DNA from: DASYTH01 sp035942955
GTDB taxonomy: Bacteria > Actinomycetota > Actinomycetes > Mycobacteriales > Pseudonocardiaceae
Direction of reading: 5' to 3'
Length of the DNA: 64,000 bases
NCBI RefSeq assembly: GCF_035942955.1
Contig: NZ_DASZCQ010000010.1
Location: 1 to 64,000 of the forward strand
Part shown: piece by piece, positions 49,831 through 57,925 of the stretch
Layout of the letters: the number at the start of each line of letters is the position of its first letter
Numbering within the stretch: the first letter of the stretch is position 1
Position numbers and translations under genes: made by a program
The notes under the pieces: model-generated
The model's input: the letters and a program-made list of their open reading frames with translations, nothing else
Told to the model about the DNA's origin: nothing
Databases searched by the model: none

Positions 49831-50582
49831 TCGACGCGGTCGGCAATCCCCAGTCCATGCTCATCCTCGGCGGCACGTCCGAGATCGCCCTTGCCGTGGC
49901 CGAAAAGTACGCCGCGGCCCGTCCACTTCGGATCGTGCTCGCCGCCCGGCCGTCGCCGCGCCGCGACGAGGCGGCGGCCAGGCTCGGCCGGCTGAACGCC
50001 ACGGTGTCCACTGTGGACTTCGAGGCGAAGGACGTGGACAGTCACCCCGGCGTGCTGGACAAGATCTTCGCCGACGGCGACATCGACCTGACCATCGTGG
50101 CCTTCGGCGTGCTCGGTGACGCGGAGGCGGCCTGGCAGAGCCACGACAAGGCGGTGGAGCTGGCCAGGGTCAACTACACCGGCGCGGTGTCGGTCGGGGT
50201 GGCGCTGGCCGAGCGGCTGCGCCGGCAGGGCCACGGGGCCATCGTCGCGCTGTCCTCGGTGGCCGGCGAGCGGGTCCGCAGGGCGAACTTCGTGTACGGC
50301 TCCACCAAGGCCGGGATGGACGGCTTCTACCTGGGCCTGGGCGAGGCGCTGCGCCCGCACGGCATCCGGGTCACCGTGGTGCGGCCCGGGTTCGTGCACA
50401 CCAGGATGACCGAGGGCATGCCGGCGGCCCCGCTGTCGACCACGCCCGACCGGGTGGCCGACGTGATCGTCGACGCGGTCCGCAAGCGCAAGGACCTGGT
50501 CTGGGCGCCGGCCCCGCTGCGCGTGCTGATGTCGATCTTCCGGCACATCCCGCGGGCGGTCTTCCGCCGGCTGCCGGTCTGA
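49827..50582 (+). CDS. dprE2: Decaprenylphospho-2-keto-ribose reductase DprE2
   Basis: The protein has 251 residues. It is an NAD(P)H-dependent SDR that completes epimerisation of DPR to DPA, the sole arabinofuranose donor for arabinogalactan. The cofactor motif is ILGGTSEIALAVAEKYAAAR, the catalytic SSVAGERVRRANFVYGSTKA contains Ser, Tyr and Lys, and VVRPGFVHTRMTEG follows. It is coupled to dprE1 (ATGA). Confidence 0.93.
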   Translation: MIDAVGNPQSMLILGGTSEIALAVAEKYAAARPLRIVLAARPSPRRDEAAARLGRLNATVSTVDFEAKDVDSHPGVLDKIFADGDIDLTIVAFGVLGDAEAAWQSHDKAVELARVNYTGAVSVGVALAERLRRQGHGAIVALSSVAGERVRRANFVYGSTKAGMDGFYLGLGEALRPHGIRVTVVRPGFVHTRMTEGMPAAPLSTTPDRVADVIVDAVRKRKDLVWAPAPLRVLMSIFRHIPRAVFRRLPV

Positions 50583-50616
50583 CCTATCGTCCGGCACGGA
50601 CTATCGGAGGTGTGTG

Positions 50617-51141
50617 GTGGTGACGCCCGAGGAGTGGCTGGCCGGCTTCGAGGCGCAGATCGCCGACGTCAAGCAGAAGGCCGCCGAGTTCAAGGCGAAC
50701 CTCGAGGCCTCAGGCGCCACCGAGACCTCCCCGGACGGGACGCTGACCGTGACCGTGGCGCCGAACGGTGCGCTCACCGGCCTGACGATCGACGACTCCG
50801 CGTGGCGCGGCTCGGGCGAACAGCTCGCCGGCAAGATCATGCAGCTGGCCCGGAAGGCCCAGCGGACGGCCGCCGTGCACGTGGCCGAGGCGTTCGCCCC
50901 GCTGGCCGGCGAGGACTCCGAATCGTTGCGGATGGTGACCGGCTACCTCCCACCGGAGGAGGACGAGCCGGAGCCCGACGACGGCAGCCGTGGCTATGCG
51001 TTCACAAATAATGAGCCGGACGCCGAAACTCGTCCCCGATCGGGGGAACCGCCGGCCCGCCCCCGTCGTCCTGTGTCCAGTCCGGACGACGATGAGGACT
51101 TCGGCAATGACCAGATCTTCGGCCGCAGGGACGATTGGTGA
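50617..51141 (+). CDS. YbaB/EbfC-family protein heading the ESX toxin operon
   Basis: The protein has 174 residues. Three successive GTG codons (50614, 50617, 50620) follow GGAGG, and 50617 has the best spacing. The YbaB-like core is EEWLAGFEAQIADVKQKAAE, TVTVAPNGALTGLTIDDSAW and LAGKIMQLARKAQRTAAVHV. A long acidic/basic disordered tail follows (110-174). Actinobacterial members of this class recur just upstream of WXG/ESX substrate and toxin genes; their role there is unknown (chaperone or DNA binding). It is 17 bp before the WXG-like gene. Confidence 0.8.
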   Translation: MVTPEEWLAGFEAQIADVKQKAAEFKANLEASGATETSPDGTLTVTVAPNGALTGLTIDDSAWRGSGEQLAGKIMQLARKAQRTAAVHVAEAFAPLAGEDSESLRMVTGYLPPEEDEPEPDDGSRGYAFTNNEPDAETRPRSGEPPARPRRPVSSPDDDEDFGNDQIFGRRDDW

Positions 51142-51158
51142 CCCGAGGGGTGTGACGC

Positions 51159-52013
51159 ATGCCTGATGGTGTCGCGACGTCGGTATCGCCCACGACCACC
51201 GCGACCAGCGGTGCGGGCATCGTGGAGAGCTACTCCAGCCTGGTCACCTCGATCACGAGTGACGCCGAGTCCGAGGGCGAGCGGTGCGTCGACGTCGCGC
51301 TCAGCGCGGCCGGCGTGGTCACAGACACGGTCGGGTTCGCCATCGACCCGCTCGGCTCGATCCTGACCGCCGGGGTGGGTTGGCTGCTCGAGCACGTGAG
51401 CTTCCTGCGCGAGCCGCTCGACGCGTTGCTCGGCAATCCCGACGAGATCAATGCCAACATCGACGCGCTGAAGACCGCGGCGGCCGAGATGCGCACGATC
51501 GCCGAGGAGCACCGCCAGGACCTGACCACGGTCGCCGACTGGACCGGCGACGCGGCCAACGCCTACAACGCCAGCATGCGGCAGCTCGCCGAGGAGCTCG
51601 ACTCGATGGGCATGACGCTGGACGGCACCGCGGCCGTCGTGGGCGTGTCCGGGATGCTGGTCACCACGCTGCGCGGGATCGTCTTCGACATCATCTCCAC
51701 GGTGATCGCGGAGCTGATCCGCGGCGCCCTGATCGCACTGGCCTCGGCCGCGGTCACGTTCGGCGGCTCGATCGCGGCATACTGCGGCTACGCCGGCGCA
51801 AGGGCCGCGATGACCGCGTCCAAGATCGCCGGCAAGATCAGCAAGCTGCTCGGCGGCCTCGGCCGCCAGGCCGGCCGGCTCGCCGAGCTGGGCCGCGCCA
51901 TGCAGCGCCTTGCCGACGGCCTCGACCGGTTCGCAACCGCCGGCGACCTCGCCTACGGCACCTACCAGGCGGTCAAACCCTACGAGACACCGGCACCGGA
52001 GACCACCCGATGA
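51159..52013 (+). CDS. WXG100-superfamily-like ESX substrate/partner with membrane helices
   Basis: The protein has 284 residues. The helical hairpin at 95-155 contains W128-T-G130 (VADWTGDAANAYNASMRQLA), the WXG turn of ESX substrates. A hydrophobic central region (LVTTLRGIVFDIISTVIAEL, IRGALIALASAAVTFGGSIA) and a basic helical end with GKISKLLGGLGRQAGRLAEL follow. It overlaps the toxin gene by 4 bp. It is probably a co-secreted partner or translocation helper of that toxin. Confidence 0.8.
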   Translation: MPDGVATSVSPTTTATSGAGIVESYSSLVTSITSDAESEGERCVDVALSAAGVVTDTVGFAIDPLGSILTAGVGWLLEHVSFLREPLDALLGNPDEINANIDALKTAAAEMRTIAEEHRQDLTTVADWTGDAANAYNASMRQLAEELDSMGMTLDGTAAVVGVSGMLVTTLRGIVFDIISTVIAELIRGALIALASAAVTFGGSIAAYCGYAGARAAMTASKIAGKISKLLGGLGRQAGRLAELGRAMQRLADGLDRFATAGDLAYGTYQAVKPYETPAPETTR

Positions 52014-53389
52014 CCGGGCGGCGGCGGCACAGCGGCGGTTCACACCACAGTCCGTCCACTTCGCACACTCCACATCGGAGGCAAGACGGCGGGGACGGCG
52101 GCGATCCCAGCCGGCGCACCGGTGGCCAGGGCGGCGGTGGGATCAGCGGCAACCTCGACGCGATCGACACGATGGCCGGGCGGCTGGACGCCACCCGGGC
52201 CAAGGTCGAGGGCGTCGGCACCATGGTGCGCAGCATCAACGTCGGGCCGCAGAGCATGGGCATCGTCGGCTCCGGGTTCACCGGCGCCGCCCAGGCCCAC
52301 CTGCAGACCGCCCAGCAGCACGTCGCCCGCACCACCAGGGCCGTCGAGCAGGCCCAGGCCGGCACCCGCGGAACGGCGGCGGCGTATCGCAACACCGACG
52401 CCACCAACGCCGCCAACCTGGCCCGCATCGACACCACCACCCGGCCGCCGACCGTCAACTCGACGTCCGGCACGACGAGCCCGGCCGGGACCACGTCCAG
52501 CGGAACGCTGACGGCGCCGCCGACCACGCACGGCGGTCCGCCCGGCGGCCCCGGCAGCGGCGGCCCACCCGGCGGCGGTGGGACCCCGCCCACGCCGCCC
52601 GGCGGCGGGACCGGTGGCCCCGGCGGGCACGGCACCCCCGGCGGACCGCCGCAGCACCGGGAGAGCTGGCGGGACACCATCAAGCGGAACTTCACCAGGG
52701 AGGAGTACCACCGGCTGCAGAAGGCCCTGCACAAGATGGCCCAGGACCCGAGCGAGCCGGGTCGGGTCGCCGGATCCGGGGCCCTGACGCCGAAGGAGCG
52801 CGAGCTGGTCGCCCGCGCGCAGAAGCTGGTGACGGTCGAGGCGGACACGCCGATGCGCAAGGTGATCCCGCCGGGCGACGTGGCGAAGTACCTCAGCGGC
52901 CGGTACGACTCGATCGGCGGGTTCGTCAGCCGGGCCCAGGACGGTGGGCACCTGAGCACGCCGGACGACATCGTCCGCGGAAACCGGCTCGACTACTACA
53001 ACAGCCCGTTCGGCCCCGGCATGAGCGAGGTGCACGTCATCGAGTTCCCGGCGACCGATCCCGGCCGCTACCAGACCCCGCTGGGCGCGCCGCAGGATCT
53101 GCACACGAACCTGCCGGAGAACTCCCCTGCCGTGCGCAGGGCGACCGACGACATGATGGACGCGGCCGAGGCGGCCGGGCTCGATCCGTCGACCTACCAG
53201 CGCTACATCGCGGACTGGCCGTACAGCGGGATCGGTGTGACCGCCGACGGCGACATCGGAATACCGGAGCGAAGGATGACCGACCGCATGCCGATCCCCG
53301 ACGGCTCGGTGATGTACAAGTACGACGCGTCCGGTGTGGCCACCCCCGTGGCGACGTACCACAAGGGTCTCGGGTGGGTGACGCACTGA
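52010..53389 (+). CDS. EspC-leader polymorphic toxin (ESX-secreted, new C-terminal domain)
   Basis: The protein has 459 residues. Residues 45-140 are EspC-like (ESX substrate) and end in AAAYRNTDATNAANL, which contains the Y126-x-x-x-D130 secretion signal. Residues 141-217 are a Pro/Gly/Thr-rich linker. Residues 258-459 form a compact domain repeated in the leaderless gene at 53847. Its motifs are ERELVARAQ, DTPM, YDSIGGFVSRAQD, TPDDIVRGNRLDYYNSPF, VHVIEF, PLGAP, WPYSGIGVTAD and IPER. I cannot assign an activity. An NAD-using or nuclease toxin is possible, but this is inference. Confidence 0.75.
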   Translation: MTGRRRHSGGSHHSPSTSHTPHRRQDGGDGGDPSRRTGGQGGGGISGNLDAIDTMAGRLDATRAKVEGVGTMVRSINVGPQSMGIVGSGFTGAAQAHLQTAQQHVARTTRAVEQAQAGTRGTAAAYRNTDATNAANLARIDTTTRPPTVNSTSGTTSPAGTTSSGTLTAPPTTHGGPPGGPGSGGPPGGGGTPPTPPGGGTGGPGGHGTPGGPPQHRESWRDTIKRNFTREEYHRLQKALHKMAQDPSEPGRVAGSGALTPKERELVARAQKLVTVEADTPMRKVIPPGDVAKYLSGRYDSIGGFVSRAQDGGHLSTPDDIVRGNRLDYYNSPFGPGMSEVHVIEFPATDPGRYQTPLGAPQDLHTNLPENSPAVRRATDDMMDAAEAAGLDPSTYQRYIADWPYSGIGVTADGDIGIPERRMTDRMPIPDGSVMYKYDASGVATPVATYHKGLGWVTH

Positions 53390-53850
53390 TGGCCTACCTC
53401 GTTGCCCGGCACGGCGAGTTCGCCACGATCGGCGGAATCGAGTACCCCTGCGCGTACCTGCCGAAGACCAACACCGTGCGCCTGGTGTCCAGGGCCGCCG
53501 AGAACCCGAACCCCGAGCTGTACCGATGGAACGAGCAGTGGAAGGTCTGGCTCGGCGAGCTGCCGGCCGACCGGTTCGAGCGGGTGGTGGCGGTCAACTC
53601 CTATGCGAGGTACCAGGGCCACCGCTGCGAGGTGGAGACCGTCGAGCCCGACGGCTCCGCCGAGCTGATCTACGCGGACTGGAACGGCGCGTGGGCCAGG
53701 AACAACGACTTCGTCCAGACCGATCCCGGCACATACCGCAAGACCGTGCCGGTCAGCGAGCTGTACGACTACCACGAGGAACAGGTGGACCTGCTGTTCG
53801 ACGGCTGGCGCGAGCGGAACTTCGCCCGATCCGCGGGGGACAAGCCGTGA
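53389..53850 (+). CDS. Immunity-like protein 1
   Basis: The protein has 153 residues. The ATG overlaps the toxin stop (TGATG). Features shared with the gene at 54530 are FATIGGIEYPCAYLP, LYRWNEQWKVWLGELPADRF, YARYQGHRCEV, DFVQTDPGTYRKTVPVSELY, and a C-terminal LLFDGW. It is soluble and acidic, with no signal peptide. A small cytosolic gene immediately after a toxin, duplicated along with it, is the standard immunity arrangement. The family is not known to me. Confidence 0.7.
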   Translation: MAYLVARHGEFATIGGIEYPCAYLPKTNTVRLVSRAAENPNPELYRWNEQWKVWLGELPADRFERVVAVNSYARYQGHRCEVETVEPDGSAELIYADWNGAWARNNDFVQTDPGTYRKTVPVSELYDYHEEQVDLLFDGWRERNFARSAGDKP

Positions 53851-54533
53851 CCCAGCCAGTCGTTCCCGGCTCCGGAAGCCTCACCCAGGACGAGCGCGTG
53901 CTCGCAGCCCGGGTGCAGGGCCTCGTCGAGATCGCCCCCGACACCCCGATGATCAAGCTGCTGGCCCCCGGCGAGCTGGAACGCTACCTGCGCCGCGAGG
54001 TGTCCCAGGGCGAGTGGGGTCGCCGCCCGCCGTTCGACTTCCGCACCGTCGGCGGAATCGTCGCCAGGGCACAGGACACCACCAACCTCCGCACTCCCGT
54101 GGAGTTCATGCGTGCGTTCCGGGTGGACTATCCGGGCAGCCCGTTCCGGCCGGACCAACCCGTGGTGCACGTCATGGAGTTCCTCGCTGTCCAACCCGGA
54201 CAGTTCGTCATTCCCTTGGGCGCGCCGGCATCCCTGGACCCTTCGGCCGGCCTGCGCCCCAACACCCCCGCCGTGCGCGACGCCGCCTACGCCATGATCG
54301 ACGCGGCCGCCACGGCCGGCCTCGACCCCAACACCTACCGCATGGAGATCGCCCCCTGGCCATACACCGGCACCGGAGTCACCGCCGACCCCGAGCTCGG
54401 CGTGCCCGAGCGTTGGAAGCGCCCCAGCACGGTCCCCAGCGGCGCCACGATCTTCCAGTACGACCCGTCCGCGCGGAAACTTCCGGTGGCGATCTACCGC
54501 GGCGCCGCCCTGGGATGGGAGCAGTTGCGATGA
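53847..54533 (+). CDS. Leaderless (orphan) copy of the toxin domain
   Basis: The protein has 228 residues. It starts at a GTG that overlaps the immunity-1 stop by 4 bp. It aligns over its whole length with residues 258-459 of the upstream toxin: LTQDERVLAARVQ, DTPMIKL, GGIVARAQD, TPVEFMRAFRVDYPGSPF, VHVMEF, PLGAP, NTPAVRDAAY, WPYTGTGVTAD and VPER. An insertion at about residue 50-65 is specific to this copy. It has no EspC domain or signal. It is either a spare cassette for recombination with the secreted toxin, or an inactive or delivered partner. Confidence 0.72.
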   Translation: MTQPVVPGSGSLTQDERVLAARVQGLVEIAPDTPMIKLLAPGELERYLRREVSQGEWGRRPPFDFRTVGGIVARAQDTTNLRTPVEFMRAFRVDYPGSPFRPDQPVVHVMEFLAVQPGQFVIPLGAPASLDPSAGLRPNTPAVRDAAYAMIDAAATAGLDPNTYRMEIAPWPYTGTGVTADPELGVPERWKRPSTVPSGATIFQYDPSARKLPVAIYRGAALGWEQLR

Positions 54534-54976
54534 CCTACCCCCGCCCGCGGTCCGGAATCTTCGCCACAGTCGACGGAATCGAGTACGAGGCCAACTCCTA
54601 CCCCCAGGACGGCCAGGTCACCCTGTTCACCCGCACCGACCACAACCCCGACCCGGCCCTGTTCCACTGGAGCACCGACTTCAACGCCTGGCTCGCCACC
54701 ATCCCCACCACCCGCTGCGACCGCCTCGTCGAAGTCACCTCCCGCGCCGACTACCAGGGCCTCCCCTGCCAGGTCGTCAACATCGCCCAGGATGGCAGCA
54801 CCGGCCTCTACTACCTCGGCGACGAGAAGGCCCGCGCCGCCGAAGCCGGCTTCGTCCAAACCGACCCCGGCACCTGGGCCAAAACCGTCGACATCCACGA
54901 CCTCCACCGCTACCGCGAACACCACAGCGACCTCCTGTTCGACGAATGGCGCCAAAACCATCACCACATCGAGTGA
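54530..54976 (+). CDS. Immunity-like protein 2
   Basis: The protein has 148 residues. The ATG overlaps the orphan toxin stop by 4 bp (ATGA). It is paralogous to immunity-like protein 1: FATVDGIEYEANSYP, LFHWSTDFNAWLATIPTTRC, RADYQGLPCQVVN, GFVQTDPGTWAKTVDIHDLH and LLFDEWR. The His-rich C-terminus (NHHHIE) is specific. The two immunity proteins are diverged like their toxins, as expected if each neutralises its own partner. It ends the operon; the UbiA gene converges 84 bp away. Confidence 0.7.
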   Translation: MTYPRPRSGIFATVDGIEYEANSYPQDGQVTLFTRTDHNPDPALFHWSTDFNAWLATIPTTRCDRLVEVTSRADYQGLPCQVVNIAQDGSTGLYYLGDEKARAAEAGFVQTDPGTWAKTVDIHDLHRYREHHSDLLFDEWRQNHHHIE

Positions 54977-55060
54977 TCCCCCATTCCAGACCGCCCAGCC
55001 CACCAACAGAACCACCCCGGCGATCCGAACCCAAACCGGGTACGGCACCCAGGCAAATCC

Positions 55061-56008
55061 CTACACGTAGACCGAAAGCGCGAGACACCCGACCCAGCAC
55101 GCGCCGAGGATCTGCAACACCCGATCCCGCAAGGCGATGTCCTCCGGCTCGCCCGCGTTCCCCCCATCCACATCCACCGCGTACCGCAACACCGCTACCA
55201 CGAACGGGACGATCGAGATGACCGCCCAGACCGAGTTGTGCGCGACCCGCTGGCGGATCTCGAAGGCCCACAACGCGTACGTGGTGATCATGATGGCGGC
55301 CGAGGTGGCCCAGACGAAGCGGAGGTAGCTGGCCGAGTACTTGGTCAGCGAGGCGCGGATCCGGGCGCCGGTGCGTTCGAAGAGGATGATCTCGGCGTAG
55401 CGCTTGCCGGACACCATGAACAGCGAGCCGAACGCGGTGACGAGCAGGAACCATTGGGACAGCGGGATCCCCGCGGCGACGCCGCCGGCGATGGCGCGGA
55501 GCAGGAAGCCGGAGGCGACGATGCACAGGTCGATGACCGGCTGGTGCTTGAGGCCGAGGCAGTAGCCGAGCTGGGCGGCGGCGTACACCACGATCACGAT
55601 GACCAGGGGCCAGCCGGCGAGCAGGGCCACCGCGACCGCGGCGAGGAACAGCACGGCGGATGCCCCGTACGCCAACGGGATCGGCACGATGCCGGCGGCG
55701 ATGGGGCGGGTGCGCTTGGTGGGGTGGGCACGGTCGGCGGCCACGTCGATGGCGTCGTTGACCAGATAAACGGCGGAGGCGACCAGGCAGAACGCGGCGA
55801 ACGACAGGGCGGTGTCGATCAGGACGTCGCGTTCGAACATCCGGTTTGCGGCGAACGGGGCGGCCAGCACCAGGACGTTCTTCACCCACTGCCGGGGGCG
55901 GGCGGTGCGGATGAGGCCGAGGAGCACGCCGAGCGACCCACGTCGCGCGCCGCCGGCGCCGGGTGGGGCGGCGGCCTCCTCCGGGGTGCTCTCCGCCGTG
56001 CTGCTCAC
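55061..56008 (-). CDS. ubiA: Decaprenyl-phosphate phosphoribosyltransferase (UbiA type)
   Basis: The protein has 315 residues and about nine membrane helices. It attaches 5-phosphoribose diphosphate to decaprenyl phosphate, giving DPPR, the first step of the arabinose donor route (Rv3806c). The Asp-rich motif is N84-D-x-x-D88-x-x-x-D92-R (NDAIDVAADR). ARPRQWVKNVLVLAAPFAAN and GYCLGLKHQPVIDLCIVASG are typical. It overlaps the PAP2 gene by 4 bp. Confidence 0.92.
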   Translation of the reverse strand: MSSTAESTPEEAAAPPGAGGARRGSLGVLLGLIRTARPRQWVKNVLVLAAPFAANRMFERDVLIDTALSFAAFCLVASAVYLVNDAIDVAADRAHPTKRTRPIAAGIVPIPLAYGASAVLFLAAVAVALLAGWPLVIVIVVYAAAQLGYCLGLKHQPVIDLCIVASGFLLRAIAGGVAAGIPLSQWFLLVTAFGSLFMVSGKRYAEIILFERTGARIRASLTKYSASYLRFVWATSAAIMITTYALWAFEIRQRVAHNSVWAVISIVPFVVAVLRYAVDVDGGNAGEPEDIALRDRVLQILGACWVGCLALSVYV

Positions 56009-56508
56009 CTCGATCCGCTCCCGAGCCTGCGTCGGAGCACGGCGCCCAGTGCGGCGCCGAGCGCCGAGCCGGCCAGCACGTCGGTCGGGTAGTGCACGCC
56101 GAGCACCAACCGGGACACCAGCATGGGCGGCACCAGCACCGGCACCAGGCGGCGCCCGGTCAGCCCGGAGAACAGGACCGCGGCGGCGGTGGTGGAGGCG
56201 GCGTGCGAGGACGGGAAGCTCAACCGGCTGGGCGTGCCGACCAGCACCCGCACCGACTCGTCGGCCGGGCGGGGACGGCGCACGACCCGCTTGACCGCGA
56301 TGGAGGCGGCGTGCACGCCGACGACCCCGGCCGCGGCCACCAGCCAGTCGCGCCGGCGCTCCCGGTCGACCGCGGCGCCGGCCAGGCCGAGCGCGAGCCA
56401 GCCGGCGCTGTGCTCGCCGAACGTCGACAGCCCGCGGGCCGCCCGGACCACCGGCCCGCGCCCGAGCGCCGCCTGGATGAGCCGGACCGCCCCGGTCTCC
56501 CGCGACAC
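56005..56508 (-). CDS. PAP2 phosphatase, probable DPPR phosphatase (Rv3807c type)
   Basis: The protein has 167 residues from a GTG 2 nt after the glf stop. The phosphatidic-acid-phosphatase motifs are KRVVRRPRP, PSSHAAS and SRLVLGVHYPTD. It removes the 5-phosphate of DPPR to give DPR, the substrate of DprE1. It is flanked by glf and ubiA as in mycobacteria. Confidence 0.88.
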   Translation of the reverse strand: MSRETGAVRLIQAALGRGPVVRAARGLSTFGEHSAGWLALGLAGAAVDRERRRDWLVAAAGVVGVHAASIAVKRVVRRPRPADESVRVLVGTPSRLSFPSSHAASTTAAAVLFSGLTGRRLVPVLVPPMLVSRLVLGVHYPTDVLAGSALGAALGAVLRRRLGSGSR

Positions 56509-56510
56509 GG

Positions 56511-57713
56511 TCAGCCGTCCAGCGAGCCGTCGAGCGGCGCGCCCGCGGTCAGGTGCGGGGCGACCTTGTTGTCGAACACCGACAGCGCGGACCCGATGGC
56601 CATGTGCATGTCCAGGTACTTGTACGTGCCCAGCCGGCCGCCGAAGATCACGTTGCGCTCGCCGGCCTCGCGCTTGGCCAGCTCCCGGTAGCGCTCCAGC
56701 TTGGTGCGGTCCTCCGGCGTGTTGATCGGGTAGTACGGCTCGTCGTCCTCCTTGGCGAACCGGGAGAACTCGCGCACGACCACCGTGCGGTCGGTCGGGT
56801 AGTGGTCCCGCTCCGGGTGGAAGTGCCGGAACTCGTGGATGCGGGTGAACGGAACGTCCTCGTCGGCGTAGTTCATCACCGACGTGCCCTGGAAGTCGCC
56901 GGTGGGCAGCACTTCCCGCTCGAAGTCCAGGGTGCGCCAGCCGAGCCGGCCCTCGGAGTAGTCGAAGTACCGGTCCAATGGTCCCGTGTAGACAGTCGGG
57001 GTGCCGGGCGGGATCGCCTCGCGCACCTCGAAGTAGTCGGTGTCCAACCGGACCTCGATGTTCGGGTGGTCGGCCATCCGGTTGAGCCACGCGGTGTAGC
57101 CGTCGACCGGCAGGCCCTCGTAGGTGTCGTTGAAGTACCGGTTGTTGAAGTTGTAGCGGACCGGCAGCCTGGTGATGATCGACGCGGACAGCTCGCGCGG
57201 GTCGGTCTGCCACTGCTTGGCCGTGTAGCCGCGGACGAACGCCTCGTAGAGCGGGCGCCCGATCAGCGAGATCGCCTTCTCCTCGAGGTTCTGCGCGTCC
57301 GCGGTGTCGATCTCCGAGGCCTGCTCGGCGACCAGCGCCCGCGCCTCGTCCGGGGTGAACGACCGGCCGAAGAACTGGTTGATCAGCGCCAGGTTCATCG
57401 GGAACGTGTAGACCTGGCCCTTGTACATCGTGAACACGCGGTGCTGGTAGTTGGTGAACTCGGTGAACTGGTTGACGTAGTCCCACACCCGCTTGTTGGA
57501 GGTGTGGAACAGGTGCGCGCCGTACTTGTGCACCTCGATGCCGGTCTCCGGTTCGGCCTCGGAGTAGGCGTTGCCGCCGATGTGCGGACGCCGCTCCAGC
57601 ACCAGGACCCGCTTGTCCAGCTGCGTCGCGGTGCGCTCCGCGATCGTGAGGCCGAAGAAGCCGGAGCCCACGACGATCAGGTCAAAGCCAAGGTAGTTCG
57701 GTTCCGAGCTCAC
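56511..57713 (-). CDS. glf: UDP-galactopyranose mutase
   Basis: The protein has 400 residues. This flavoenzyme converts UDP-galactopyranose to UDP-galactofuranose, the donor for GlfT1 and GlfT2. The FAD motif is LIVVGSGFFGLTIAE. VLVLERRPHIGGNAYSEAEP, KYGAHLFHTSNKRVWDYVNQ and GRLGTYKYLDMHMAIGSAL are diagnostic. It is the first gene of glf-PAP2-ubiA; a hairpin at 57740-57790 separates it from the upstream membrane gene. Confidence 0.94.
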   Translation of the reverse strand: MSSEPNYLGFDLIVVGSGFFGLTIAERTATQLDKRVLVLERRPHIGGNAYSEAEPETGIEVHKYGAHLFHTSNKRVWDYVNQFTEFTNYQHRVFTMYKGQVYTFPMNLALINQFFGRSFTPDEARALVAEQASEIDTADAQNLEEKAISLIGRPLYEAFVRGYTAKQWQTDPRELSASIITRLPVRYNFNNRYFNDTYEGLPVDGYTAWLNRMADHPNIEVRLDTDYFEVREAIPPGTPTVYTGPLDRYFDYSEGRLGWRTLDFEREVLPTGDFQGTSVMNYADEDVPFTRIHEFRHFHPERDHYPTDRTVVVREFSRFAKEDDEPYYPINTPEDRTKLERYRELAKREAGERNVIFGGRLGTYKYLDMHMAIGSALSVFDNKVAPHLTAGAPLDGSLDG

Positions 57714-57739
57714 GAGCGCCCAGGGTACTGGGCAACGAA

Positions 57740-57790
57740 AAGGCCTCCGTGCGCGACCGGTCCTCCCGACTCGGCCGGCACGGAGGCCTT
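57740..57790 (-). terminator. Hairpin between membrane gene and glf
   Basis: 13-bp perfect arms (aaggcctccgtgc at 57740-57752, inverse at 57778-57790) enclose 25 nt that include a smaller ccgg stem. The hairpin lies downstream of the leftward gene ending at 57926 and 27 nt before the glf start. It probably terminates the former transcript or insulates glf. Confidence 0.7.
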
Positions 57791-57925
57791 ACCCCCGATC
57801 CCCTGCGGGCTCACCCGCATCCCCCTGAACGAATAGACGCCATATCCGGCGCCAACGTTGCAGGTAACTTTCCGGCATCGTCCGGTCCCGGTAAGACACC
57901 GGCCACGGAGCCTCGTCCTACCGGT

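Noticed and set aside
51284..53389. 701-codon frame overlapping the WXG-like and toxin genes
   Set aside because: Only its last 459 codons (from 52010) are the real toxin. The upstream part is an out-of-frame shadow of the WXG-like gene, Arg/Asp-rich.
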